This document shows positions 1-8,199 of a stretch of 64,000 bases of DNA, piece after piece (position 1 is the first letter of the stretch; every line of letters begins with the position of its first letter). The stretch is from JBBDIP01 sp050260675 (GTDB lineage: Bacteria; Bacillota; Sulfobacillia; Fermentithermobacillales; Fermentithermobacillaceae), in NCBI GenBank assembly GCA_050260675.1, contig JBLNCN010000004.1, forward strand, positions 5,915 through 69,914, in the 5' to 3' direction. The translations under genes were made by a program, and so were the position numbers. The notes under the pieces are model-generated. The model was not told the origin of the DNA. It searched no databases and worked only from the letters and a program-made list of their open reading frames with translations.

Positions 1-181
1 AGCCTCCCTTGCGGAGCTCGCCAAGCGTTTCGAGGCGGGAGATGAAGGTGCGGTCAAGCCCCATCTGGCTCGCAACCTCAGCCTGGGAGAGACCCTTCGC
101 CCTGCGTGTGAGGATATCGTCGATGGCCTCGTTGATCTTCTCCCGGCTCACGATCTTGTCTCCTATCCTCACGAAATCCAC
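1..181 (-). CDS. HTH DNA-binding protein, truncated by window edge
   Basis: Reading leftward from a GTG at 181 there is an open frame of 60 codons that runs off the window. It begins VDFVRIGDKIVSREKI and contains a helix-turn-helix-like stretch (GLSQAEVASQMGLDRTFISR), then ends in LETLGELRKGG. An AAGGTGGTG ribosome binding site lies 5 nt before the GTG, which fixes the start. The pattern matches XRE-like HTH proteins of Clostridia that have a further domain after the HTH; that part is outside the window. It is divergent in sequence context from nothing else here and lies downstream of dusB on the same strand. The DNA-binding call is good, the specific function is unknown. Confidence 0.6.
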   Translation of the reverse strand, partial: MDFVRIGDKIVSREKINEAIDDILTRRAKGLSQAEVASQMGLDRTFISRLETLGELRKGG

Positions 182-379
182 AGTGCCACCACCTTGTGCA
201 CAACTCTGTGTACATCATACAAGGGACTGTGAGAGGAAGCAAGTGCGCACGCAGTCAGGCTGTTCCAGATTGGTTTTTTGGGGCTATGAGCTGCTCAAGG
301 GGCGGCGGAAGCAGGCTGCGCGGGTCTTTGGAGCAGCGAGGGCCTTTGAGGATCTCTAGCGACGGTAGTACCGGTATCC

Positions 380-1429
380 CTAATGGGTCTTGCCGGCTTC
401 CCCAAGGAGCCGTAGGACGTTCTCCGGCGACTTCTCGCTCATAAGCCGCTCCCGCAACCTTGCGGCTCCCTCGATACCGCGGAAGTAGAAGGCCAGTTGC
501 TTGCGCATGTCCAAGACGCCGCGGACCGGCCCGTATTTGTCCACTGAACGGCGGAAATGCTCGGCGGCGAGAGCCATCTTCCTCTCAGGAGTGTACGGCA
601 GGGGCTCCTGACCCTCGAGGAGCCGACCGAGGTCTTCGAATATCACAGGATTCCCCAGCATGGCCCTGCCGATCATGACGCCGGCAACTGCGCTCCCGCT
701 ACTCCGACCGGCATCTGTGCCGTCGCTCTGCCCGCCGTCGCTCTGCCCGCCGTCTACCCCGCCTTCGTTGGGGTTTCCCAACCTCGCGATGATGCCGGCA
801 GCCGAGGACACGTCTCCATTGCCTACAACGGGGATGTCGACGGCCCGCGCTGCCCTCTCGATGGCGTCCCAGTCGGCCTTACCCGAATACCCTTGCACGA
901 CCGTCCGCCCGTGGACCACCAGCATGTCCAATCCGGCTCCGGCCAAAGTTACGGCCATATCCTCCACGTACTCGGCGTCGTCCCAGCCTATTCGGGCCTT
1001 GGCTGAGACAGGCAGACGGGTCTCCGACTTGACCGCCCTCACCATTTCGGCGGCCAACCGAAGGTCCTTGAGCAGCGCCCCGCCTGAGCCCTGTGAGGTG
1101 ATCTTCCGCGCGGGGCAGCCCATGTTGATGTCGATGCAGTCGAACTCCCAACCCTCGTCCTCGAGCTTTCTTACAGCACGGGCGAGGTCTTCGGGGTCGT
1201 AGCCAAAGAGTTGAACGCCGAGCGGCCTATCCTTTGGGCTATGCTCCAGTATCTCGGCGGAATCGTCGCCGCCCAGGACGAATCCCTTGGCGCTGACCAT
1301 CTCGGTGACGCAGTAGGGGCACCCATGCTCCCTCAAGATCTCCCGGTAGACCCCGCCAGTGTACCCCGCCATCGGAGCGGCCAGCACAGGGGGCCATATG
1401 GAGAGGCCGCCGAACTCTAGCGGTTTCAC
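380..1429 (-). CDS. dusB: tRNA-dihydrouridine synthase
   Basis: Flavin enzyme that reduces uridines in the tRNA D-loop using NADPH. The 349-aa protein shows the Dus signature: an APMAGYT loop near residue 20, the DINMGCPARKIT segment with the catalytic Cys around residue 105, the VHGRT segment near 175, and the NGDV and GRAMLGNP phosphate-binding motifs. The GTG start at 1429 overlaps the TGA of the upstream nuclease-domain gene, so the two are translationally coupled. An extra Gly/Ser/Asp-rich stretch of roughly 30 residues (about 217-246, coded by bases 690-780) sits between NGDV and GRAMLGNP, where family members normally have only a short loop. It is in frame and coded partly by a tandem repeat. 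The enzyme core looks intact. Confident as a Dus family member; DusB is the usual Firmicute type. Confidence 0.93.
   Translation of the reverse strand: MKPLEFGGLSIWPPVLAAPMAGYTGGVYREILREHGCPYCVTEMVSAKGFVLGGDDSAEILEHSPKDRPLGVQLFGYDPEDLARAVRKLEDEGWEFDCIDINMGCPARKITSQGSGGALLKDLRLAAEMVRAVKSETRLPVSAKARIGWDDAEYVEDMAVTLAGAGLDMLVVHGRTVVQGYSGKADWDAIERAARAVDIPVVGNGDVSSAAGIIARLGNPNEGGVDGGQSDGGQSDGTDAGRSSGSAVAGVMIGRAMLGNPVIFEDLGRLLEGQEPLPYTPERKMALAAEHFRRSVDKYGPVRGVLDMRKQLAFYFRGIEGAARLRERLMSEKSPENVLRLLGEAGKTH
721..763. repeat. 15-bp tandem repeat inside dusB
   Basis: The unit CGTCGCTCTGCCCGC occurs twice in perfect tandem (721-735, 736-750), followed by a degenerate third copy to about 763. In the dusB frame it encodes GGQSD-type repeats in a loop insertion. 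The length is a multiple of three, so copy changes keep the frame. Confidence 0.85.
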
Positions 1430-1842
1430 TGCAGCGTGGCCTCTGAGGCGGAGACACCCGATTCCGCCATCACCTTTTCGGCGACGTATATGGGAGCGCC
1501 CTTGCGGAGGGCAATAGCGAGAGCGTCAGAAGGCCTGCAGTCCAGTTCCACGTCGCGTTCCCCGTGCCTTAGCACCAGTTTGGCGTGGAAGATGTCGTCC
1601 TTCACCTCGTCGACGACCATCATGGTGACGCTCGCGCCCAAGCCATCCATGGCGGCCACAAACAAGTCCGCGGTGAGGGGTCTCGGCGGCGTGAGACCCT
1701 CGAGAGGGATGGCGATGGACGTAGCTTCGGGAGCCCGGATCCAGATCGGGATGTACGTGGTCTTGGAGAGATCCGCCAGAACCACCACGGCCTGCTCCAG
1801 GTCCTGGTCAAACCCAAGCCGCAGAACCGTGACTTGGATCAT
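1426..1842 (-). CDS. Bifunctional nuclease (BFN/DUF151) domain protein
   Basis: The 138-aa protein starts MIQVTVLRLG and consists of one BFN/DUF151 domain, with the family's IPIWIR, AIPL and LDCRPSDALAIALRKGAPIYV segments. Family members have been described as nucleases acting on DNA and RNA in plants, but bacterial roles are poorly known. The frame is open further upstream, to about 2001, but the ATG at 1842 has an AGGGGGG site 6-8 nt before it and begins exactly where the domain begins, so it is preferred. The gene lies 11 bp after the mutase gene and overlaps dusB by 4 bp, giving a probable operon: mutase, BFN protein, dusB. Confidence 0.88.
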   Translation of the reverse strand: MIQVTVLRLGFDQDLEQAVVVLADLSKTTYIPIWIRAPEATSIAIPLEGLTPPRPLTADLFVAAMDGLGASVTMMVVDEVKDDIFHAKLVLRHGERDVELDCRPSDALAIALRKGAPIYVAEKVMAESGVSASEATLQ

Positions 1843-1853
1843 CGCGATCCCCC

Positions 1854-3242
1854 CTACGTCCAGTCTATTTCGCTGGCCGACCCAAAACGACCCAGCATCG
1901 ACTCGAATGCCCGTTTTATATTCTCCAGTTCCCCTTCGGTCTTTGCCTCCGCCCGCAGCACCAGCGCGGGCTGGGTATTGGACGCCCGGAGCAGGCCCCA
2001 TCCGCCGGGGAAGAGCACGCGGGCGCCGTCTACTGTGATTACCTCATTGGTCTTGGCGAACTCTGCCGACACTTTGGCCACGATCTCGAACTTCTCGCTA
2101 TCGGGACAGTGTATTCGGATCTCAGGCGTTGAGAAGTATTTGGGGACAGAAGACAGGTGCTCGCCTACGCTTTTGCCTGTCGTGGTCAGGATACGGAGCA
2201 GTCTTGCCGCTGCATAGACCGCATCGTCATAGCCGTAGTATTCGTGCTTAAAGAACATGTGGCCGGACATCTCGCCGGTGAACAGCGCCCCCGCTTCGCG
2301 CATCCTCGCTTTGACGAGGGAATGCCCCGTCCGCGTGAACTCGGGCCTGCCACCCATCTTCTCGACGGCCTCAACCAGCGCCTGCGAACACTTAACCTCT
2401 ATCAGGGCAAGGGCTCCCGGGTTCTTCGGAAGTATCTCCTGCCAGAAGACCACCTGGAGTTCATCACCCCAGACAGGCCTGCCGGAAGCATCAACAACTC
2501 CTATCCTGTCGGCATCCCCGTCAAAACCGATCCCAAGGTCTGCTCCGGTAGAGGTAACCCTGTTGGCCAAGCTTTCGATGTTCTTCTTCTGAGTCGGATC
2601 CGGGTGATGATTGGGAAAAGAGCCGTCGGGCTCAAAGTACATCTCCTCGAAGTCGGCCCCGATCCGCTGGAAGATCTGCCGGGTTACCGGTCCGGCCGCT
2701 CCGTTTCCGCAGTCCACGACCACCCTCACCTTGTGCGGCCCCAACTTGATCCGCCCCACTACAGCGTCCACGTACGCAGGGATCGGGTCCTCGCTCGAGA
2801 GCGTTCCCTTGCCGTCAGCGAAGTTGCCGGCCTGGACTATCCTCCAGATCTTCTGGATCCCTTCACCGTAAAGCGTGTCGGGCCCAAGGGCCAGTTTGAA
2901 GCCATTGAACTCCGGGGGATTGTGGCTGCCGGTGACCATGGCGCCGCCTTCTATCCCGTACAGGATGCGGGAGAAGTAAAAGACCGGCGTGGTCACCATA
3001 CCGATATCCACAACGTCAATACCACATGCAAGCAGGCCGTCGGCCATGGCCTGAGAGTACGCGAAGGAAGAAAGCCGGCAGTCCCGGCCGACAACCGCTT
3101 TGGCCACGCCGTGTTCGCGGAGGAGAGTGCCGTAGGCCCGGCCCAGTATGTAGCTTGTCTTCTGAGTAAGGTCCTCGCCGACGAGGCCCCTAATGTCGTA
3201 TTCGCGAAAGATCTGCGGGTTCAGTGCCACCAAAGATCTCAC
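1854..3242 (-). CDS. Phosphomannomutase/phosphoglucomutase
   Basis: Alpha-D-phosphohexomutase that interconverts hexose 1- and 6-phosphates for cell-wall and exopolysaccharide precursors. All four domains are visible in 462 aa: the FREYDIRG start, the catalytic TGSHNP serine loop (about residue 105), the Mg-binding DGDADRIG loop (about 240), the sugar-binding GEMSGH loop (about 325), and a phosphate-binding C-terminus with LRASNTQPALVLRAEA. The residue set matches the AlgC/ManB group, which uses both mannose and glucose phosphates. The GTG at 3242 has GAGG upstream. A second GTG at 3230 would remove four residues and is also possible. First gene of the leftward operon with the BFN protein and dusB. 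Confidence 0.93.
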   Translation of the reverse strand: MRSLVALNPQIFREYDIRGLVGEDLTQKTSYILGRAYGTLLREHGVAKAVVGRDCRLSSFAYSQAMADGLLACGIDVVDIGMVTTPVFYFSRILYGIEGGAMVTGSHNPPEFNGFKLALGPDTLYGEGIQKIWRIVQAGNFADGKGTLSSEDPIPAYVDAVVGRIKLGPHKVRVVVDCGNGAAGPVTRQIFQRIGADFEEMYFEPDGSFPNHHPDPTQKKNIESLANRVTSTGADLGIGFDGDADRIGVVDASGRPVWGDELQVVFWQEILPKNPGALALIEVKCSQALVEAVEKMGGRPEFTRTGHSLVKARMREAGALFTGEMSGHMFFKHEYYGYDDAVYAAARLLRILTTTGKSVGEHLSSVPKYFSTPEIRIHCPDSEKFEIVAKVSAEFAKTNEVITVDGARVLFPGGWGLLRASNTQPALVLRAEAKTEGELENIKRAFESMLGRFGSASEIDWT

Positions 3243-3336
3243 CTCTAACCTCAGATTCTACCCTTGCCAGGGGATTCCTTTCCTCGTGTATCCCCGCGTC
3301 ACGCGGGCAAGACTAGGCGTGAAGGGAGGTGAGCGC

Positions 3337-3693
3337 GTGACCGAGGTCAAATGCAAAGTGTCAACGTGCTACTACTGGGGCAACAACGATATCTGCAAAG
3401 CCGACTCGATCATGGTCGACAACGACACCAGATCCGCAGGTCGCGGTGTAAGCATGGAGGCCGGTGACCTGGAGATTAACACCGGCGGTGGTCGCAATAG
3501 GAGGGCCGGCGACCGGTCCATCGTCACGGGATTCGAGGCAGGGGACCTGGATACCAGGATCGACGCACAGTCGGACGTCAAGAAGTCGGGAACCGACGTC
3601 CTGTCCGGTAGCCACAGCACTAACCAGGCCCAGACTTCCCACGATACCATATGCAGCACGTTCAGGCCGAAAGGTTCGCAGCCCAGGCATTAG
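3337..3693 (+). CDS. DUF1540 domain protein
   Basis: A 118-aa protein beginning VTEVKCKVSTCYYWGNNDIC, the DUF1540 pattern of spaced cysteines (Cys at about 6, 11, 20) that probably binds metal. The C-terminus has a second short Cys motif, SHDTICSTFRPKGS, which is also typical of the longer clostridial members of this family. The middle is Gly/Asp/Ser-rich with repeated GDL segments. The frame is open upstream, but the GTG at 3337 has a GGGAGGTGA site 6 nt away and matches the domain start. Members are common in spore-formers and often spore-associated. Function is unknown. It ends shortly before a strong terminator and is divergent from the mutase operon. Confidence 0.75.
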   Translation: MTEVKCKVSTCYYWGNNDICKADSIMVDNDTRSAGRGVSMEAGDLEINTGGGRNRRAGDRSIVTGFEAGDLDTRIDAQSDVKKSGTDVLSGSHSTNQAQTSHDTICSTFRPKGSQPRH

Positions 3694-3723
3694 AAAGACA
3701 GGACGGTTAGTCGCGATGCAAGC

Positions 3724-3753
3724 AGAAAAGGGGCCGGGAATGGCCTCTTTTCT
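3724..3753. terminator. Bidirectional-looking Rho-independent terminator
   Basis: A 12-bp inverted repeat AGAAAAGGGGCC / GGCCTCTTTTCT with a 6-nt loop and one G-T pair. A-rich on the left and T-rich on the right, as expected for termination after the DUF1540 gene. Confidence 0.85.
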
Positions 3754-3791
3754 GTAAGCGGCTTACAATGGAGATATGCGGGGAGTTACGG

Positions 3792-4562
3792 ATGGAGAGT
3801 GACGTGAAGATGCCGGACCCGGCTGGAGTATACGCGGCCAAGACGCTGCTTCCATGCAGAGGGATCGTATTCGACAAGGACGGCACCCTCCTGGACATCT
3901 GGCCCATGCTTACCGCGCTGGCCAAAGAGAGAAGACGGCACCTATCGGCCAGGGTGAGGCCGGACGCGGTTGACGCGGTGAGCGCTGCCGTGGGGTTTGA
4001 CCCCAGGAGCGGCACGATAGCGCCGTTCGGGCCTCTAGCGTCCGCTGCCAAGCGCGATGAGATCGCGATCGCCGCCGGGGCACTGTGGGCCAAGGGGATC
4101 CCGTGGCACCAAGCTCATTCGATCGCTCGCGACTCCTACGATGAGGCCGACCGCACACTGGACATAACCGCCGGCGTGCAGGCGTTTCCGGGCGTTCCTG
4201 AGACCCTGGCCGCCTTATCCCAGGCGGGACTCCTTCTATTCGTGGTCACCGCAGACAGCCACGACCGGGCTGAACGCATGCTGTCCTACCTAGGCCTAAC
4301 CCAGTACATAACGGGGATCGTCGGCGCGGACGAAGTAACTCGCACCAAACCCGATCCTGAAGCGGTGCTGGCGTGCGCGGCAAAAGCGGGGCTCGCTCCC
4401 GGCCAGATAGTAGTTGTAGGAGACGGACCTCAAGACGCCCTCATGGGCAGGCGCGCCGGAGCGAAGGCCATCGGCGTCCTGACCGGCGTCGCGACCTACG
4501 ACGACCTGCAGGGTTACTGCGACGCCGTCCTTCCGAGCGTATCTGACATACGGCCGGCGTAG
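3792..4562 (+). CDS. HAD-family hydrolase, phosphoglycolate phosphatase-like
   Basis: Phosphatase of the haloacid dehalogenase superfamily. Motif I is FDKDGTLLD near residue 25, motif II is VVTADS near 145, motif III includes TKPDPEAV, and motif IV is VVGDGPQDALMGRRAGA. A helical cap follows motif I, so this is a cap-type I enzyme like PGPase or beta-phosphoglucomutase. The substrate cannot be told from sequence. An ATG at 3768 is open, but the ATG at 3792 has GGGGAG 7 nt before it and is preferred, giving 256 aa. The stop codon abuts the stop of coaX on the other strand with no gap. Confidence 0.85.
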   Translation: MESDVKMPDPAGVYAAKTLLPCRGIVFDKDGTLLDIWPMLTALAKERRRHLSARVRPDAVDAVSAAVGFDPRSGTIAPFGPLASAAKRDEIAIAAGALWAKGIPWHQAHSIARDSYDEADRTLDITAGVQAFPGVPETLAALSQAGLLLFVVTADSHDRAERMLSYLGLTQYITGIVGADEVTRTKPDPEAVLACAAKAGLAPGQIVVVGDGPQDALMGRRAGAKAIGVLTGVATYDDLQGYCDAVLPSVSDIRPA

Positions 4563-5330
4563 TTATTGGTTCTTCTCATATATGAGGTACAGGCCGTCCA
4601 GGACGAGGAACTGGTCGACGACCTCGATGGTCGCGGACTCTTCCGACACCATTTTCGCAAGCCCGCCGGTGGCTATGACCCGGGGAGTCCCGCTCATTTC
4701 CTTGGCTATCCTTCGGATAAGGCCGTCCGCCAACCCGGCGAACCCGTAGACGACCCCGGACTGCATCCCCTGGGCCGTGGTCTTCCCTATCGCGGTCTGC
4801 GGTCTTGCGAGCTCAATCCTAGGTAGCTTGGCGGCTTTCTCAAAGAGGGCGTCCAGGGAGGTCAGGATGCCTGGCGCCACGGCTCCACCAAGGTAGTTGC
4901 CGTCGGCGGAAACTACGTCAAATGTGGTGGCAGTGCCGAAGTCCACTATTATGGCCGGTCCGCCGTACTTGTGCAGAGCGGCCACCGCGTGTGCGATCCT
5001 ATCAGGGCCGACTTCCTTGGGGTTCTCAAACTTAACGTTGATCCCGGTCTTGGTGCCGGGGCCAACGACAAGCGGCTCCTTGCCTGCGTACTTCAGGATC
5101 GCCCGCTCCAGGACCGGTGTCATGGGCGGCACGACCGAGGCTATCACCGCTCCTCGCAGACCCTTCGGCGTGAGCCCGATGGTAGTGAGGAACGAGAGGA
5201 ACAGCATGCCGTACTCGTCTTCGGTCCTGTGACGGTCGGTAGAGATCCGCCAGTGATGCTGGATCTTCCCGTCCCTGCCGTACACGCCGAGGGCGATTTG
5301 AGTATTGCCGGCATCTATCGCGAGGAGCAT
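4563..5330 (-). CDS. coaX: Type III pantothenate kinase
   Basis: Catalyses the first step of coenzyme A synthesis, ATP-dependent phosphorylation of pantothenate. This ASKHA-fold form is common in Firmicutes. The 255-aa protein shows the N-terminal phosphate loop LLAIDAGNTQIALGVY, the GPDRIAHAVAA helix, the VDFGTATTFDVV adenosine loop, and GGAVAPGI. The length is normal for the family. It lies 60 bp downstream of the transporter S component on the same strand, which supports pantothenate as that transporter's substrate. Confidence 0.95.
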   Translation of the reverse strand: MLLAIDAGNTQIALGVYGRDGKIQHHWRISTDRHRTEDEYGMLFLSFLTTIGLTPKGLRGAVIASVVPPMTPVLERAILKYAGKEPLVVGPGTKTGINVKFENPKEVGPDRIAHAVAALHKYGGPAIIVDFGTATTFDVVSADGNYLGGAVAPGILTSLDALFEKAAKLPRIELARPQTAIGKTTAQGMQSGVVYGFAGLADGLIRRIAKEMSGTPRVIATGGLAKMVSEESATIEVVDQFLVLDGLYLIYEKNQ

Positions 5331-5390
5331 CGCCTATTCCTCCTAATGGACGAATATGTGACCGACGAACTCACGTGCCGGCGGACTCGC

Positions 5391-6119
5391 CTATTCGCTC
5401 TTGCGGCCCCTGATCAGGCCCTCGGTACCCTTGTACACAAGGCTGGTGAGGATCACCGCCACAGCAGCCTCAGGCAGGCCGTTTGCCAAACCAATGCCCA
5501 GCGCAACCTCGGCAGGCATGTGGCCGAACGCCACGATCAGGCCCAGGACCAGGACCGTATTGGTCAAGCTGCCGGCCGCAGCAGCAAGAGCGGGCCCGTG
5601 ACCGAACTTCTTGTCAAGGAAACTGAAGATCAAGACTGCAAGCCCACCGGCGACTATCCCGATGAGATAGCGGATTGCCGCAGCGCCGGCCACAGACGCA
5701 GACAACACGTAACCGGTGTAACCGGCCAAGCCCGCCATGACCACGGCAAGGACCGCGCGCCCCTTAACGCCTCTTACCAGCGCAAACACATAGTACGCGA
5801 CGATGCCGATCAGGATCCGCGGCAGCACGGCAATAACGGGGTTGCTGAAGATAACCTTCTCGATGGGGCTGCCGATGTTCTGAGCCTGCCACATGCTGAA
5901 GAGCCCGAACATGGCTCCAACCACGCCTCCGAGAACAGGGCCTTCAATGATGCCTGCCAAGATGGTGGGTATGTGCATGGTGGTGATGGCTATTCCCGGG
6001 AGCTGTATGAACCCCAGTTGAGGCGTCATTCCCAGGACAACTGTGATCGCTCCGAGGACTCCGGTGAACGCAATCTGACGGGCCGAAAACTTAAGGGAAC
6101 CTGCTCCTGCGGAACCCAT
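5391..6119 (-). CDS. ECF transporter S component, probably pantothenate (PanT-like)
   Basis: Integral membrane substrate-binding subunit of an energy-coupling-factor vitamin transporter. About six hydrophobic segments are visible in 242 aa, with the S-component features QIAFTGVLGAITVVLGM at the N-terminus and a MHIPTILAGIIEGPVLGGVVGA loop (shown only in part here: HIPTILAG, GGVVGAMFG). The shared EcfA/EcfT subunits are not in the window. Adjacency to coaX suggests pantothenate. The frame is open to 6206, but the ATG at 6119 has GGAGGTG about 9 nt upstream and begins just before the first membrane helix. The RBS is part of a 12-bp palindrome GAGGTGCACCTC, which could hide it or act as a binding site. 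Confidence 0.8.
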   Translation of the reverse strand: MGSAGAGSLKFSARQIAFTGVLGAITVVLGMTPQLGFIQLPGIAITTMHIPTILAGIIEGPVLGGVVGAMFGLFSMWQAQNIGSPIEKVIFSNPVIAVLPRILIGIVAYYVFALVRGVKGRAVLAVVMAGLAGYTGYVLSASVAGAAAIRYLIGIVAGGLAVLIFSFLDKKFGHGPALAAAAGSLTNTVLVLGLIVAFGHMPAEVALGIGLANGLPEAAVAVILTSLVYKGTEGLIRGRKSE

Positions 6120-6467
6120 GTAGAGGTGCACCTCCGTTCCGGCTCCTCTCCCAAGGATGCCGGTCGTGTGAGATAGGTATTGGTCCCTACGCTGCGCTTC
6201 CGACAACCCGCACTCCGGGCGCGGATCGCGAGTCCGGTGGCTACACCTACCGGCCCGCCTTCCGCTGCCAGATCTGCCGCAGCATCCGGGGTAACATCCG
6301 CTGCAACACCTGCGGCAGCGAGGTGTCGCGCCTGCACTCTTCGCCGGGTCTGCTGTAAGCCTGCAGCCGGTGACCAGCCCTATTCTATACCTGAATTGCG
6401 ATACAAGTCACCAGTGGCGTCCTCTGCTCGAAAGTGCGAAGTGTGTCCCGAGAACGGTCTTGCGAGA
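6120..6467. other. Intergenic stretch with a zinc-ribbon-like reading frame
   Basis: 348 bp between the divergent-side start of the transporter gene and the end of the M23 peptidase gene. It holds the palindromic RBS region of the transporter. On the plus strand, codons 6239-6358 read GYTYRPAFRCQICR...CNTCGSEVSRL and stop at TAA. The CxxC...CxxC spacing looks like a zinc ribbon, but no ATG, GTG or TTG start exists in that frame after the stop at 6092. No clear riboswitch motif was seen. Confidence 0.4.
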
Positions 6468-7436
6468 TCATTCTGGGAGGTATTGCTCTGGATCAACCGC
6501 ATCGCCTTCCAACCGGACCTCATAATGCAGATGAGGTCCAGTGCTCACACCGGTGTTGCCCACACGAGCAATCGGGTTGCCCCGCTTGACCTCTTGACCG
6601 GGTCTTACCAGTGTCGTTGAGCAATGCCCGTACAACGTCTCGATGCCGAAGCCATGGGCGATGACCACTCTAATGCCGTATCCACCCTCCCACCCCGCTG
6701 CCGTGACCGTGCCGTCGGCAGCCGCCTTAATGACCGCTCCGGCCGGCGCCGCCACATCAACCCCGCTGTGATAAGCGTTGACTTTCGTCATCGGATGAAC
6801 ACGCCATCCAAACTGTGAGGTGATAGCGCCATCTACTGGGCGTATCGAGGGGGTAGCTCTCCGAAGGTCAACTTCCGCGGATACGTCGTGGGAAACCAAA
6901 GATACGCTCTCCTCAAGATCAGCAGCCAGGAAACGCAATTGATCGGAGTCTTCGCGCAGGGACTCCACTGTCTTTGAGATTTCCCGAAATGAAGCCAATC
7001 GAGAGAGTCCTCCACGCGACACCGGGAGTAGACCATCAGGGGTCCTCGCACCTCTGGCCTGGCCGGCTTCTTGCTTCGAGATGCCCTCCTCGCGCAGGAC
7101 ATCCCTGAGCTCCTCAACTTCTAGCCACGCATCTTGGAGTCTGCTGTATAGGGCGCTGTACTCCTCCTGCAGACTCGCAACTTGGCTCCTGACGTTGTCC
7201 TCGAAAGCCTCAAGATGACGGTACTCTGAGATCCTGCGGCGAGCCAGAACATACCCGATCGAGAATACGGAGAGCATGAGAACGACAGCCAATGTGGTAC
7301 ACATCAGCGCTATGATGGCCCTCAGACTGATTCTTAACGTTAGCGTCTTGTCATATGCGCTGACCAGCATGAGAGTATAAACCCTGGAGGTATCACACTT
7401 GATCGCTGCGCGACGCGTTTTTCTCTGCCTCAGCAC
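6468..7436 (-). CDS. M23-family peptidoglycan endopeptidase, membrane-anchored
   Basis: A 322-aa lysostaphin-like zinc peptidase that cuts peptide cross-links in peptidoglycan. The N-terminus has a short cytoplasmic part, one membrane segment (about residues 35-58, IIALMCTTLAVVLMLSVFSI), then a coiled coil (about 70-130) and a linker. The C-terminal M23 domain starts at SQFGWRVHP and has the zinc motif HSGVD, the LYGHCS segment and the HLHYEV motif, all intact. The coiled coil plus M23 layout resembles cell-division or sporulation wall regulators. The GTG at 7436 is used because homologues have a VYTLMLVS-like start. It is divergent from the XRE regulator gene. Confidence 0.87.
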   Translation of the reverse strand: MLRQRKTRRAAIKCDTSRVYTLMLVSAYDKTLTLRISLRAIIALMCTTLAVVLMLSVFSIGYVLARRRISEYRHLEAFEDNVRSQVASLQEEYSALYSRLQDAWLEVEELRDVLREEGISKQEAGQARGARTPDGLLPVSRGGLSRLASFREISKTVESLREDSDQLRFLAADLEESVSLVSHDVSAEVDLRRATPSIRPVDGAITSQFGWRVHPMTKVNAYHSGVDVAAPAGAVIKAAADGTVTAAGWEGGYGIRVVIAHGFGIETLYGHCSTTLVRPGQEVKRGNPIARVGNTGVSTGPHLHYEVRLEGDAVDPEQYLPE

Positions 7437-7488
7437 GGTTCGACAATCCCTCGATCACAAATCGCTCTTGCATATGCTATCTCGAACC

Positions 7489-7684
7489 GCTTGCTTTAGC
7501 AAGCAGATATGAGCATTGAAGGAGTAGTGCGTGATCTTGGGCGAAAGCGTAATCTGGTGTTGGGTCGCCGCATTTCTCTTACGGCGAGAGCTCTCAATCG
7601 ATCCAGTCTACCGGAAAGCTGGTGACTCAAACTCTCAGACTCTTGGCTCTCTTTTCGGAGAAGCTTAGGGACGCTGCTCCCTAA
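7489..7684. promoter_or_regulatory. Divergent control region with two palindromes
   Basis: Between the M23 peptidase and XRE genes, which are divergent, lie two inverted repeats. One is GCTTGCT-TT-AGCAAGC at 7489-7504; the other is TTAGGGA-CGCTGC-TCCCTAA at 7665-7684, about 43 nt before the XRE start. The second is well placed to be an operator for autoregulation. No convincing -35/-10 pair was identified. Confidence 0.4.
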
Positions 7685-7726
7685 CCGATAGTGAATATGA
7701 GATCCGTAGAGTTGGAGGTACTGCAT

Positions 7727-8149
7727 GTGAATGAGAATGACTGTCATGACCCCAAAGGGGGATCTTGTCGTGCAGACCAACCATCATCGTGCTTCGGCAA
7801 GCGCCTGCGAGAGCTGCGAATCAAGAGAGGGCTCTCGGTCAGGAGGCTGGCTCAGATGGCAGGTGTTTCTAACGCGTACTTATCTCAAGTTGAGACCGGC
7901 AGCAGGAGAGTACCTTCGCCTCGGATCCTGAAGCGCTTGGCTGAACCTCTAGGCATCGCCCCAGACGAACTGTTAGATATCGCATGGCAGGTCTCCTCTC
8001 CTCGCTTGAAATGGCCTCAGACCACGATCGATATGAGCGAGCTGCTCAAGCAGGGAAACCTGACATTTGGTCGCTTCCCGCTATCTTCTGAGGATATCGA
8101 AAAACTGAGGGGATACCTCGAAAGATACTTCTCCACGAGGGACAAATGA
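7727..8149 (+). CDS. XRE-family transcriptional regulator
   Basis: A 140-aa protein with an N-terminal Cro/cI-type HTH: GKRLRELRIKRGLSVRRLAQ, then AGVSNAYLSQVETGSR and PSPRILKRLAEPLGI. The C-terminal part (LTFGRFPLSSEDIEKLRGYLERYF) resembles the short helical tail of phage-type repressors. The open frame starts at 7691, but the GTG at 7727 has GGAGGT 7 nt upstream and is clearly better. The likely role is repressor of its own divergent region or of the large regulator gene that follows 93 bp downstream. Codon and base use is more AT-rich than the housekeeping genes to the left. Confidence 0.88.
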   Translation: MNENDCHDPKGGSCRADQPSSCFGKRLRELRIKRGLSVRRLAQMAGVSNAYLSQVETGSRRVPSPRILKRLAEPLGIAPDELLDIAWQVSSPRLKWPQTTIDMSELLKQGNLTFGRFPLSSEDIEKLRGYLERYFSTRDK

Positions 8150-8199
8150 GTTGACGATGGGGCTCGACTTCACTCACCATGGCTAGAGCCCGCCCGGTA

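Noticed and set aside
182..379. TTGTGCACAA and TGTGTACA short palindromes ahead of the HTH gene
   Set aside because: Very short and in an intergenic region of unremarkable composition; not enough to call an operator.
2157..3248. 363-codon open frame on the plus strand
   Set aside because: Antisense to the phosphohexomutase, whose catalytic motifs are complete.
4971..6176. 401-codon open frame on the plus strand
   Set aside because: It is antisense to coaX and the transporter gene, has charged low-complexity translation and no RBS; a shadow frame.
6181..6420. Possible TPP or cobalamin riboswitch upstream of the transporter
   Set aside because: A few similar words (AGCGTAGGGA, CACTGG) occur but the ordered core motifs of either riboswitch are missing.
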